From: Amoebophrya sp. A120
Taxonomy: Eukaryota; Sar; Dinophyceae; Syndiniales; Amoebophryaceae
Assembly: GCA_905178155.1 (NCBI GenBank)
Contig: CAJINV010000003.1
Span: 4,956,830 to 5,020,829 of the forward strand
Direction of reading: 5' to 3'
DNA: 64,000 nt
Shown piece by piece: positions 11,123 through 23,500 of this stretch. A model generated the notes under the pieces. The model saw only the letters and a list, made by a program, of their open reading frames with translations, ran no database searches and was not told where the DNA came from. Each line of letters starts with the position of its first letter. Position 1 is the stretch's first letter. The translations under genes were made by a program, and so were the position numbers.

Positions 11123-11929
11123 GTAATCAGGACAGAAAGACGCTTGTTTAGAGGCTCGATGCTCACACAGTCATAGATTAAAAAGATGAAGATGTTCGTC
11201 TTTGGCAGGAAAGACAAGTAGCGAGTCCACAATTCAAATAATGTAAATGTAGGTGTACCGATGGATAATAAAACGCGAACGCACAGTAAGAACAAGTGCC
11301 ATGATGATAAAAATAGAACGTACTTCCACGCATTTTCTCCGTTAAAATGTTTGAGTGTCGCGTTCGAAAACGCAGTTTCCGACGCGCAACCTTCTGCCCT
11401 AAACAACCTATTGCTACATATCGACCACCTTCGTCCGAAAAATCATCTTCATGCCTGCGATTAGACTTAATTCGGCAACTTTCGAATTCCGAAGCGGCAT
11501 AAACAAACTTCATCATGTTGTGCTCCGTGAATAAAACGAAAAAAATGTGTGATCAAGCGACACTCGAAGAATAAGATGCAACTTATCCGCGTCGTGCAGA
11601 TAATGATGATCATCACCAAGTCAGCGGCACGTGCGGGTTTTCAAAGAGCCGCAACCCGTAGCCGCCGTCTTCTGCATACAAGATATCAGATCTTTCTGAA
11701 GAAAGCAGTTGAAAAGTAAGAGTGTCACGGTGCCCTACCATCAAAGGGCGAGCCTCGCGCCGTTACATCTTTGACTTTTTCTGCCTGTATATGAGCACGG
11801 TCTTCCGAAAGCTGCTGCAAGATCACCGGCTTACTTGATGAGCGCTATCGACGCCTTTGCTTCTGCACTAGAGGCTGTTGCGTCACACTCAAGTTTCAAA
11901 ATTCCAAAACTAACACAGACTCTTGCGAG
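11123..11929. other. Intergenic region, nothing recognised
   Basis: AT-richer than the flanking genes, with no supported gene on either strand. Confidence 0.45.
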
Positions 11930-13426
11930 TTAAGCGAGACCAGTTTCCGGACCCTTTGCTTGTGACGTGAAGACATTGTAGGGCTTCGCGGCGTTCCACA
12001 CCGCTCCCGTGGGGTCTAGAGCCATACAAAATTGCATGTCCCGTTGAAACTTCGCCCCAAGCCGCTGCCTCCACTCCTCTGAGAAACCGTTGGAGCTCTG
12101 TCGAGACTCCAGATCCGCGAGTGCCCGTAGCCACTTTTCGCATTTCTCTGGGTGCTCTTTCGCCGCGACTCTTATCGCCGCCACTTGCACGTCCTGAAGC
12201 TCCATCAGTTTGCAATTCTCGTAATCGACCGAACCTATTGCAGACAATAAATTTTTGCCATGTATTTGTGGTCGAAGCTTGCATCATCAAAAAGTAAAGC
12301 TAAAAAGTCATATGTTGTCTGAGGTAGCAGTATCCCTGCTGGTACCGTCTTCGTTGTAGGCTATATCCCAGGTTGGGTAGGTGCGGAAGTTGTCAGTTCT
12401 CCTGGACCTGTGCCACAGAACCTGCGCCGGATGCAAGAAGGGCGCGTCTGTTGGGGCATCGTCGACATTGTGCATGAGCTGGTACTTTCCGGTCGGAGAG
12501 TGCATCAGTTGCTCCACTGTGATTTGCCCACCCTGACCCACCTCCGCCGGATATTTCGCCAACCGTTCCTCGTAGAATTTTCGCGGGTTCAGTGCGTACC
12601 GAGTGCAAGACCGGCGCGTTCCGCATACATCCTCGGGGTCAATGTACTCGCGGACAATCTTCAACTGTGGATCCGTTCCCATTTCCTCCAAAATCTGCAG
12701 TTCCTCCACCATATTCGGTGCAATTTGCAGTGATTGGCTCGGGCAACCAATCCGTTCCGCCTCGTAGCCGCGCCAGGAAGCTTCGTGGTCCGCGGCGGTC
12801 GAGTCTAAAGCAAAGACTTTCACGCCCTCGCCCATCGGATTCTGCTGCGGTGGGTTCGCTGGTCCTGGTGGGATAGGGATTGGCGTCGCGGAACCCGAAG
12901 ATAGCACCTAAAAAGACATGAATCAATTTGGAGGAGGTCAACTCGTCGTGGGCGCGGATGCGGCAATCATGGTAAGTAAAACGCCTCATTGTGAACATCC
13001 TCTGACTGTTAATTATGAATTATGTGCTGGAGCACTGCGTCCATGTTTGTAAAAAAGAGCGATCGTTTGTACTTACTGAGCTACTTCTTGCAAAATATTT
13101 TTCATGGGCAGTACGTAAAAATAGACCTGCTGATTTGGGCCAAAGCTTCCGTAGTTGGGTTGCTGTCCATAATTCGGGGCCCCCATGGGAGGGGGTTGCT
13201 GTCCATAATTGGGGTACTGTGGCGAGCCTCCGTGGCCATAGCCTGTAGGGAAACCGCCCGGTGCTCCGTAATTCACGCCTCCGCCGTACGCCTGATGATC
13301 CACGTACGCATTTTCCCTCTCCCGCTTCTTCTGCGCTAGACACCGCACGAGGGAGATGATGCCCAGGACGATCAGAATTATGGCATAAACCGCCAACTGA
13401 ACCAGTTGCGGAGTGATGTTAACCAT
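11930..13426 (-). CDS. Small membrane protein with Gly/Tyr/Pro-rich linker
   Basis: Three exons, 13426..13127, 12907..12346, 12234..11930, phases 0 and 1, canonical GT-AG introns of 219 and 111 nt, 388 aa. The N-terminus has one clear membrane helix (residues about 7-30, LVQLAVYAIILIVLGIISL) followed by a basic stop-transfer KKRERE. Residues 40-100 are a NYG/GQQP-rich linker with a near-duplicated block (QQPPPMGAPNYGQQPNYG). Exon 2 and 3 encode a soluble region with SWRGYEAERIGCPSQSLQ and FHP-type segments, ending in a helix-rich domain containing WLRALADLESRQ. No family recognised. Exon joins are supported by phase matching and good acceptors (TTTTTAG, TGCAATAG). Confidence 0.65.
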
Positions 13427-14227
13427 CTTTCGAGCGGTGGTATTGTCGAGGTCGAGGTCGCGTGGAACAAATACAAAATAAACTTTCAGGGTACAAGAAA
13501 GTAAAGAACGCTTTTCGATTGCGAGTTCAAAACCGGACCAACGAAAACTCAGCTGTACATTATTGCGTACATGTCGAACTGAAATGCAACTTTTTGGCTT
13601 TGCTCGCACCCAGGCCTGTTGCGCGACTAAATGCGAATGGAATCATGATCGCATGGCTCACTGTTTTGATCAAGATCCACCTGCTTTTCAGTCACAAGGC
13701 AATCAGGATCAGAACGAGAGGGAGGATCGTCTCCAACACAGGATGTTGACCTTTGCTACAGACTAAATTTCTCGCCGCCGCAGCAGAATCCATCATTACG
13801 CTGTTTCATTCCGCCTCGCAGGAACAAAAAGCCACAAAGAAAACGAAAGCTAGCAAAAGAGCATCATCAAATCACTAGCAAAGTACGGAGGAAAAAGAGC
13901 CATAGCTTTGCTCGGTAAGTAACGATCTCCGAAAAGAACACTGACATGGACATACACAGCGACAGCATAACTTTGCTCGGACTAAATGCCGACGAAAATC
14001 AGGATCGGGAAGTCTTGCTCATTCGTTAGATGTAAAAACGGCATGTGGGTCAAACAAAAGGAAAAGGGAGATCAGAAGGTTGTCGCGGGGATACGCCTGG
14101 CGGTTCGCCAGGAACGAGGGGGAGGATTGTACAAGCACAAAAAAATGGCTGCAGGACCGCCACTCATGTAAACAAAGGTGCTTATCACTACGCGGGTGCA
14201 ACAAGAACCACAAAAAAGCACAGACGC
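13427..14227. other. Intergenic region, nothing recognised
   Basis: No coding or RNA gene supported. The word gctttgctcgg or a close variant recurs near 13904 and 13970. Confidence 0.4.
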
Positions 14228-17200
14228 CTACGCCGCGTCGCTGTTTAAGCGGTCGATGGTGTCACCGAGGAGCAGGCTGTAAGTCCGCGTCCGCTGCGGG
14301 TCCGTGAGGTCTTCCCAGGAGGTCGTGAGAAACTCCTCGTCCAAGCCGTCCAGGGCCTGGAGTTGGAGAATCAAGCCCCGGCGCACGCTAACGTCCAAAC
14401 ACCCGTCCTTTTCGATGATGCCGTCCGCCCAGGTGCCGAGCACCTGCCGTGTGCGCGGGCGGACCTTGGTCCGACTGTCCTGGAGCCGCTGCAGCACGGA
14501 CTTGTGCTCGAGCAAGACGTGTGCCGCACTCTGGATGTCGTTCTCCAGGATGCGCACGACCAAGGCCGCGATCAGAATGTCCACGTTCAGCGAGGATGCG
14601 AGGGGTCGTGCGCGGGAAAGCAGACCTTGGTTGTCCTCTAAGGTGTGAACCGCCTCCTGCACCTCCTGCGCCTCGATGTACGCAAGACAGTCTGTCGTCT
14701 TCCCCTGGTCCGTGTACGCGGGTCGCCGGCACATCGGGCAGAGACAACTACTCCCCTGCGAACGTGCCCATCGCTCTAGGCACCTGTTGTATAATCGAGA
14801 CATTATGTCGAGTAGTTCCGATTCTACATCTAGTTGTACTTTTAGCTGTAGTTTCAAACGGAAAATGCTATCCTGAGCTCTCACAAAAGCATCGGTCTCA
14901 GCCTCATCCTCTTGATGAGTAGTCCAGAGTAATCATCTTTCTACGACCAGTTTCAATTTCTACTTGACTCAATAAACTCACAACTACATTCCCAAAAAAA
15001 CAATGCGCAAATTATCAATACGCAGCGTGGTAGATGTGGTCGCACTCCGGCATAGTCCGCACCAGCTCCCCTTCCTCGAACTCCGTGAGACAGATCGTAC
15101 AGCTAGGGGCACTGTCGCTGCCGCTGAGACTGGTGGCACTACTTTGCCTTTCCGCGCTCCTGGTTCCCAAGAGCGGCTCCTTCCTCGGATCTGTTGCTTT
15201 ATTGCTGGGCGACGGCGAAGCAGAAACTACTCGTGCGGCTCCACCTGCGTTGGGCCGCGCACTGGCTTGTTCCTCGCCTTCTCCAACCTCGACGCCGAGG
15301 AGCAAGCGCTGCCGCCTCGCGTTGGGCGACACGTTCGACTCTGCTTGCTCTCCCTCAGCACGACCCCGTCTTCGTCCGCGATTCCGCCGTGTTGACGCGG
15401 TTGCTGCTTCCGCCTCGTCCTGGTGGGAGAACTGAAACGTGCGCTCGAACGTACTGGTGAGATAATCCATGATCGACCCCGGCGGTGCAGCGCCGGCCGC
15501 TCCCGTCTCGCCCTCCTCCGTCTGCGGTCGATCGGACACGCCGGTCTCTGCTGGTCTCGCCCCCCGGGCAGACGACGGGGACCGCCGCGCCGTTGACGAG
15601 GAACTGCTGGAGGTGCCTGTCAGAGGTCGTTGTACGTGGACCGGTTGAGAAGAAGATTGATCCATGTTTACTGTTACCACGAGATCGCTTGGCGCTCGTG
15701 TACTCACCGTAGAGGTAGTTGCCTCGGAGAGTATAGACGCGTTGTCATCTTCCATACAACCGCCCACAGGATCATCTAGCTCGCGAGCCTCGTCCCCGCC
15801 ACTGCGACCACCGGAGCGGGGTGGTCCTACGACGTCGGTGGCGCCGTCGTCGTCCTCCGATGAAGCCGCGGGAGCCGCGACATCGAGTGCAACATCATCG
15901 GCGTCCTCTTCAGGATGGACCTCTGCTGGTTTTTTCCTGTTGGCCGCGCCACCAAGCTTCTTTTGCTCCTCTTTCTTCTTCCGCCGCGCGTCCAAGTTGT
16001 GCAACTCGCGCGAGAACGGTTCCGGCGTCAACAAAAACTGGGTATTCGGGTCCGGCCGCTCTTCCGGTCCATCCATCCCCGGGTTCCAGCCGCGCCCGCG
16101 TCCGCGCATGCCAATCAGGGCGGCCAAAAATTGCGGAAATTTCCGCCCCGTGGCCGTGGTCGACAAAAGCAGAAGGTCGCACCCTGTGGTCGAATCATGT
16201 ATGACAAAATTGTGGACAGTAATCAGTATCAGTTTCAGTAGTTGGTCATTACGATCTTCTAAAAAATGAAACGCAAGATATGCTCGACATTCAGCCGAAC
16301 ATCAAAACATGTTTGTAATGGAGTCTCATGCTTGTTCTACTTACATTGTCGAAGCACATAGGCTAGAACTATATCTACACTAAAACTTACTTACCCATGA
16401 GGAAGCTGAGAATCACGAGCGTTATCCTGCGGACGTCGTATGTGCCCGGATCGACGTTGTTGTGGTCGTGGTCGTCCTCCTCCTTCTTGATTAGGACGGT
16501 GAGGCACACCCAGTCTGCCGAGAGGAGGATGACGAAGAACGCAATGCGACCGGCCCGGAACACGGAGCAGGGCTGCTCGATGCCGTGGCCCATGGCAAAC
16601 ACCATGGCCACGAACTTGGTGAGGATCAGCGAGGAGAGAAACAGTCCGAGCCCGTTCATCTTCTGCAGGACGAACCACTCCTTCGGCGCATCGGCCGCGG
16701 CACCGTAGAGTGCGATCTGGATATTCAGGATGACCAGCGGCACGACAAAGAACACGATCCGCGTCAGCACGCAGAGTCCCACCTGGTTGGGGTTGTTCAC
16801 CCCCCGTGCCTGCAACCGGTATCGTCGTGTGCAGTCGAAAAGCTTGCGGCTAGAGCACGCGATAATCAGCAGCACCAGGAACGGCACGCAACACATCTCC
16901 TTCAGAAACTGGTGGCCGGTTACCGCGCCGACGCCCAGAATCGCCACTGGGTTCGCGAGCCACACCATCGGAACTAGCAGCCCCATTTTGCGTCGAAAGC
17001 AGGCCGGCCCAGACTCCATCTAAAAATTTGAATAAGTCTTCCTCTTCGATTGCCAAACAAACAACCAGGAAAGGGTATATTCAGGGTTTAAAAGTAAAAC
17101 CAAAGAACCCACTTGTGCAGAACTCGGGAAGCATTTTTCACCTAACTAATATCTCATCTTGGTGAACACCTACTTACTACTGCAAACTGAGATGCCTGTC

Positions 17201-17491
17201 TCAACATTTTCATCTTGTTTTGAGAGCAGCAGCGGTGGCACATCAAAACAATGGGCTGTAGTGCAATACCAGTCGTCTGAGCACGAGCATGCTGAAGGTG
17301 CCAATCGCGAGAACGCCGATGGCGTAGGCACAAACGGTGCAGATGTACCAGCTCGCGGCGTCCAGCTCGCCCTTGCTTTGCGACCAGTGCGTCCAGAGGA
17401 GCGCGCCGGGAAACAGCCAAAATAAACCCACGCCGCAAAACCGCATCACGCCAGCCTCCAGGTCTTCGATCGACAGGCGGGGCCACGGCAT
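14228..17491 (-). CDS. Multi-pass membrane RING-H2 E3 ubiquitin ligase
   Basis: Four exons, 17491..17270, 17019..16395, 16183..15022, 14783..14228, about 854 aa; all introns GT-AG with matching phases (0, 1, 2). Exons 1-2 encode about eight hydrophobic helices (for example FCGVGLFWLFPGALLWTHW and IVFFVVPLVILNIQIAL). Then comes an acidic Ser-rich disordered region and, at about residues 645-690, a RING-H2 finger split by the last intron: CTICLTEFEEGEL, ECDHIYHAA, then CLERW and CPMCRRP. The full C3H2C3 ligand set is only visible after splicing, which confirms the intron. The C-terminal 165 residues are helical (EDLTDPQRTRTYSLLL). Such proteins transfer ubiquitin from E2 enzymes to membrane or membrane-associated substrates. 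The domain order, membrane first and RING late, resembles ER or endosomal RING ligases. Confidence 0.8.
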
Positions 17492-18288
17492 AGTGCCCGT
17501 TGCTGCTGCCCTCCTTCTTGCGCCGCGACGTAGCTTCTTCTATCCGAATTCTTGTCGGTATGGATCAATATTTTGTTCTCACGCACAAGGCCGTAGGTAC
17601 TATGCGTGCCATTTTTCTTTTCGGCGAGCGGCGAGGAGCCGAATGCTGCCTAAAAGTTCCGCGTCGCTTCTGCCACGTCTTGCGATTCTTACATCTTCGA
17701 TCTGGGCGGAGATAGAATGGAAGCACGAGTAAGTCTCGAAAACGCGACGATGCGAAGTATGGGGGCGAGAACGAAAAAGGGGATGCCTTTCACTTTTACA
17801 ATACTTTGTTCGACGACACATTTCTGTTCGCTTTCGAGAGACCTGTTTCCACGTTTTTGTCCGCGAGGCCGTCGGGTCACTTTGCTAAAAGATTGTGATT
17901 CTCTCAGTCCAAATAGAAAAGAGAAAAAATGAAACCGACCGCCATCGACAAGTTCAAACCACGTACAACTGAACACCCTCGTCTCTGTTTTTCCACGGAA
18001 GGTTCTCCCGTGTCAGCTATTGTTCTTGGTCGTGCAAACAAAAACCTAAACTTCGCATAGACAACTTTTAGTTTTGACTGGTTCGTTCTCAAAGACGTGT
18101 TTTTTCGAACTTTGACGGACACAGTACAACGAAGTGTGAAAATTGTAGCCGTCACAGACATTTATGCGAATTGACCAGGTGAGAAGTGGCAAAAACATCA
18201 CAATCCGAATCCTTGCTAAAGCTGCATGAGCATGATTGCTTTTGCACGCTCGGTGCCTATTGTACACATAATATTCGTAAGTACATCG
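17492..18288. other. Intergenic region, nothing recognised
   Basis: No supported gene. Short open frames on both strands lack domain content. Confidence 0.45.
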
Positions 18289-19968
18289 TCAGCCAGCTTG
18301 ATTATAATTCTGAGGTTCCTTCCTGTCCGCTTTCGCCGCCTGATCTTTCTGCGTTTTCTGGAAGGGCAAATCCCAAAACCCAGCTGGTGTGTAGCTCACC
18401 GGCCAGTTCTCCCATTGGGTGCGGATCTTCTTCCGCAGCGGTTCCCGCTCATATGGGTTCTGTCGCTCGTAAGAAATTTTTTCCCAGACGTTCAATTTCT
18501 TCTCGGCGTCCCCTTCTCCCGCGTTAGAAGACCCACTCTCTGCCGCCTTTCTCGGACGCTTTTGCTGGAGGTACTGCTGCATTTTGGCATTGCGAGTATT
18601 GCCGCGCGTCGTACTCGAGGACGCAGCGCCGACGTGGTGCGGAATCGGAGCTCCTACTTCTACATTTGGCTGTATTTTCGTAGATGAAACAGCACTTGCT
18701 GGTGCTCCACCACTGCCAAGAAGTATGTCGCTTCGTGTGATGTGTCCCTTCTTGTTCGAAGAGCTAGCGTTATTGGTCCAGAATTCGCTATCTAGCGGGG
18801 GCACTCGAGAAATCGCAGAAGGAACACCCACCGCAGCTGGATCCTGTTGCACGTTCGCATTCGATGAAGCGCTTGAACTTGTAACTGCAGCTACAGATGC
18901 ACCTTCATCTGGACCTGTCTTCATCGTTGGCCGAGAATTCTTGTGGCGGCCTTTTTTGTTTTTCTCGCCCGTGACTAGCAGAGAGAAGTCCGACGGATTG
19001 TCTGCGAAGGCGTTCCGGTTGGCGCGAGTCTCATTTTTGCCACGAGGACCCGTAGTATCATTTCCTGCCTCTGCGACAATCTCGTCTGGAGGTCTCGAGC
19101 AATTTCCTGCAGCCTTTGTCCCGGCAAACGCCAAATTCGAGGATGAACTGCTGTCGCAAAACTCTTTATTCGGTTCCACGATTACATCAGTGCGCGGTCT
19201 CTTGTCTGGCCTTTCAGAGGACCCACAAACCGTGCTGCCGGCTTGTCCACGCAAAACTCTCTGCTTCTTGAAGCCTTTCCGTCCCGACGCAGGACCATCG
19301 CCGTAAAAGACAACCTAGAAGCAATAAAGCAAGCACTATGACAACCTCGCGTAGACAAGAATGGTAAGAGCACTATGACGTGACGACCTCGCGCAGACAA
19401 GCAAAGGGCACACACAGGTCCACCTCCCCTACATACTTATATGGAAGCAGCGAAAACCAAAACATCACCAATAGTAAGTCCATACCTTCTCCTGCTCGTC
19501 GTCACGTGTGCTTTCCTGCAGTTCAGGTTCAGGTAGGGCAGCATTGCCACCAGTGCGAGCGGTAGTTCGTTCTGGTTTTCTCATTGCGTCTGCGCTGCCG
19601 AGCTCGCCCTCCCCATTTTCACGCAATTTGACTGCCTCGCGCCCCTCCGGGGTCCTCTCGGCTGCATGCCCTACCTGCCGGTCGCGTTCCTTATCAGCAG
19701 GCTGGATAATTGCTTTCGTCTCTATTGCGTGATTCGGTTCACGTCCGGTAGCAGGAGCGGTAGCCGCCGCAGAAGTACTAGATGAACTAGCTGCTGCCTT
19801 TCCCTTCGCAACCGCAACCGAAACGGCCAGCTGCCCCTCCAAGAACGTGATCCGCTTTTGGAACTGCAAGATCTCTTGTGCATGGGCTTTTTTCATCCGC
19901 GTGACTTTGCTCGTCAAATCCTCCACCTTGCGCCGTAGCTGCTGTATCTTCTCCGCGTCTGTCGCCAT
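18289..19968 (-). CDS. Coiled-coil protein, possible CtIP/Sae2-like C-terminus
   Basis: Two exons, 19968..19486 and 19314..18289, GT-AG intron, phase 0, 502 aa. Residues 1-50 form a coiled coil (IQQLRRKVEDLTSKVTRMKK...). The middle is Ser/Ala/Asn-rich and disordered. The last 60 residues are conserved-looking: a basic stretch EREPLRKKIRTQWENW followed by SYTPAGFWDLPFQKTQ. This last motif resembles the TP-x2-FW-x3-F-x2-TQ signature near the C-terminus of the CtIP/Sae2/Ctp1 DNA-end resection factors, which also have an N-terminal coiled coil. The CxxC and RHR elements of that family are not visible, so the assignment is weak. Gene structure is more certain than function. Confidence 0.6.
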
Positions 19969-20553
19969 CCTTTCTTGATTCTTTCGGTGCGGCAGGCTCA
20001 AACGAACAAAAACAACACTAGACCAAAAGTCACATTTGGAATTCAAAACGAAAACCGTGCGAACGAGGACTTGAAGAGTGGTATTCAGCCGACGCTCTTC
20101 GAGCAAACACGGTGATAGAGTACAGATCAATCAGAATCCAGAACGGCACGACGCAAAAGTCTCACCAAGCAATGGCTCTCCCTCTTTCAAACACGACAAA
20201 ACTCACAGGCAGACAACGCGATCTCCTGAAGACAAAGCATCACACACGAGCACGATGATGAACACGAGTATTCCTCTTCCTCACCTACAGCGTTAGAATA
20301 CGTATGCCGTGCCCCTCTTTGCCTTTATTCACTTGCTTCAGAGGACACAGGTACATTCGGACACATACGGAATTCATTGCGATGTTGTAGATGAGCGAGG
20401 ATCGCCCAAGTAAGAGGCACTTGACAAAATAAATCAGTGCTATTTTTCAAATGGAATGAGAATTGCTCTACCGCGATGACGATGAGAATGTGCATGCGCT
20501 TACTCTTTCACGCACTTTCATCTTACGGCGTCTTTTTGTACCAGGCGGAATCG
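19969..20553. other. Intergenic region, nothing recognised
   Basis: Contains the 5' flank of the coiled-coil gene and 3' flank of the next gene; no supported feature. Confidence 0.45.
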
Positions 20554-23500
20554 TCAGCCAATCCTTCTCGTATTTTCGAACTGGATCAGAGGACACTCTG
20601 CAATCGCGCCACATACTTCGACTCTGCCCGACTCTGACACATTATCCTTGAAGAGAACGCGGTCTCCTTTTTCGAACACCGTCCCTGCCAGGCCGTACTC
20701 GCAACCGCGAAAGTAGGAATTGAGACACCTGATATCCAGTCGGTGAGGAGCAGCCGCGCTGGTCAAAAATCCCCCTTTACGGCTCCCTTGTAAAATGTGG
20801 ACGGCACGCCTGACATTCTCGAACGCCGTGCAGTTCGCCTCGTCCACGACTGCGCCGGATTGATAAGTCTCTGAGTCGATGTGTATCCAGCTACCGCTTA
20901 GAATTTGGTCGACTTCAATCGCCGCAGATAAGTTGTGAAAATTGCAACCCAAAACGCACACGGAGCCACTGACTGACTGAATTCCAATGGTACTGCCAGT
21001 ACTCGGAGGCACGAGGCCGCGATCGCTATAAAATTTGCAGCGAAGAAAGACCGCTGGCGCTATCGAGGGCCCACAGGCAACGCCTGCGACCGAGGGGCGA
21101 CAAAGGTTGAAGCGGCAGTCTGTGAAATAAGGCCCCGGCTGTTCGAAACCCACCTCCGTGCAGCATGCTTTGGCTCTTGGTGCAAATAGCGCGTGAGTCG
21201 TGTTTTTGCTCCCAAGATTGTCGCTCAGTAAAGCCTTGAGGCCAGCCTGCGCCGCTTCAATAGTTGTGATTGCGTTCTCGCCGTTCTCCGCGCCCCACGA
21301 TGTACCAGCTGGCGCAATCGCTACGGCCTTGACTTTTCGCGCATCGTGTGCGTCCCGGCGGGACATAGGAGGTAGCCATCGCTTCTCTACAATCCTGCTC
21401 CCACAAACAATGCCCGCACGTTCAGCCCAAAGCGGATTCGCCTCGTCGCTAGGTAATTTACGGACGCACAGGGACGCATTCGGGACCAGCTTCAGGGCGA
21501 GAAGCTCTTCCGCTGTGGGGGCGATAGCATCAGCAGCACCTGTCTTGGGCCCACCGGCTTTGTACAATACGCCTACCCGTCCAGATCGTGCCTGCACACC
21601 CTCAACAACCATCATTGCGGTTGCAGTCTGGCCTGCCATCGTGCTGCCGCTCCATTTTGTTACTGCTTCGCTAGGCGGTCGGAACAGGATTCTGCGGAAT
21701 TGGCATTGCCGATTGTAGACGCGGAGTGGCTATCCACGGAAAACAAGTTTGTGTCTAAGTGGTTGCAAAGCTTGCACCTGTATCTGCATACCGCTCGGGT
21801 GGCGTCAACAGGCCTCATGTCTTCAAGATCCGCATGCAGAAAGGCGCAACGCGTTGGCTATGCGACGAAGCCACTTCTAGCGCGCGCTAATTATGAAACA
21901 CATTCAAACTTATGACTCATTGACCTATTGGAAGCCCTTACGTGCAAAGCAACCCTCCAGACCCAGACCTTGTTGCAAGGCATAGACAGCCAGGGCCTAC
22001 CTCCAAAACCGCCGCGCCGTGCAGTTGGTCCTCACGCTGGAAGCACTGCTTCGGATTGCGCGCCTGCATTCGCCTACGATAGCGCCGCGCCTCTTTTCCC
22101 AAGGGCCGGCCTTCGATCAGCAGGGAGCCCCGGATCTCCAGCGGCTTCAAAATTGCTTTCCCCGTCTTGACAGTTTGGTCTTCAAGCAGCACGATTCGGA
22201 AGTACCGGTCGTCCGCCGGCGCCTGTGCAATCGCCTCTGCAAGCGTTTCGCAGTGATCGGGCACCAGAATGCAGTACGGATCGTTGAAGGGACTTCGCAT
22301 AGCATCCAGGGAAAACATGTCTGGGTCTGGGACATTACAACTTGCGGCCCTGGCGCTGCCTTTGGATTCTACAGAGCTATGCATTGCGTGGGCAGGCACG
22401 GGAGTCCAGTTTTTGCCACGACGAGAGGCCATTTCTCATGCGGCATATATAAGGAGCCATCAGGAAGCCCTCACGAAGTCTGTAAAAATTTTGCGGCACC
22501 CATTAAGAACATCTTCATGGGTCATGCAAAATTGGGATGACTATGCGCGAAATCTGCCTGACGCAAACATATTTTCAGTCAGTACATCGCGACCGGATGC
22601 GACAACGCCCACGACGGCAGGGCGTCAGAATCCTGCGCCGAGAGGCTGCTTCCGCGGTGTGTTTCGTGGTACAGCTCGAGCGCCTCGCGACTCAGCCGGC
22701 TCGAGATTGGGTCGAGAAAGAGACGGAAAATGCAAAACGCGATCCGCTGGTATGCCCCGGCCACCCCCAGCTCCAGGATTCCCGTTTTTGTGTCCAGCTC
22801 CAGGCGCACGGTGGTCGCCTTGCCGCGTAGGCGGGACACCTGGCGGCGGCTGCGTGCCTGCTCGGACATCGCTTCACATGCCTCCCCGTCTGCGGGCCTT
22901 CCCGTTGGCGGCCGCGTGAGTTTCTCCAAGTGCAGAACGTACTCGCAGCGGTAATGTCGGTCGCCGATAGGTCTCCATCTCGGAGGCTGCAAAAGGTCTG
23001 CAAGACATTCACACTCATCGTCACGCGCGAGCATCAAGGCCACGAGCGGGCGTCCGGGCGGTTGAAAGCGAGCCGCGTCCGTGTCGGTCGACCCCGCTCC
23101 GTTCAAAAAAAGATCGATAAAACCCCGCCGCATTTCCTTGCCCATGCCGGGCGGGCGGAACTTCCCGCGCAGTCGGTGCTTTTCCGGAAGGTCTCGCAAG
23201 AGCCTCTGTGCTATGCTGGCAGAGAGCTCGCTCGTCAGAAACTCCGCGCTGCTGCAGTGGATGACGCGAAACCGCGGATGAGCCTTGAGTGTCCTGTGTG
23301 GCAAGCGGTCGGCATAGGTTCCAGCCGCGTCGAAACAGGGGCGGCCCGCTTGCTGCTTGTATCGTGTTGGTAGCTGGAAAAGGCTCGAAGTTTCTTGCGC
23401 TTCTGTGTACCAGCAGCGCCCGCTTTCTGCCCATCGATTCAAGTCGCGATACATGTCGAACGCTTCGCCCTCCTGCTTCAACAACTCGGGCAGAAAAACG

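Noticed and set aside
12919-12972. Plus-strand mini-exon-like sequence: ATG, 18 codons (MNQFGGGQLVVGADAAIM) and GTAAGT
   Set aside because: It lies inside intron 1 of the well-supported minus-strand gene and no plus-strand continuation was found.
15664-16269. Plus-strand open frame of 201 codons
   Set aside because: Antisense to the RING ligase exon; Ser-rich shadow of an acidic coding region.
21958-21990. Introner-like core (tccagacccagacc) near the end of an exon
   Set aside because: No matching second TIR; the adjoining intron 21941..21692 is canonical GT-AG with phase match, so the core lies in coding sequence and may be chance or a tiny remnant.
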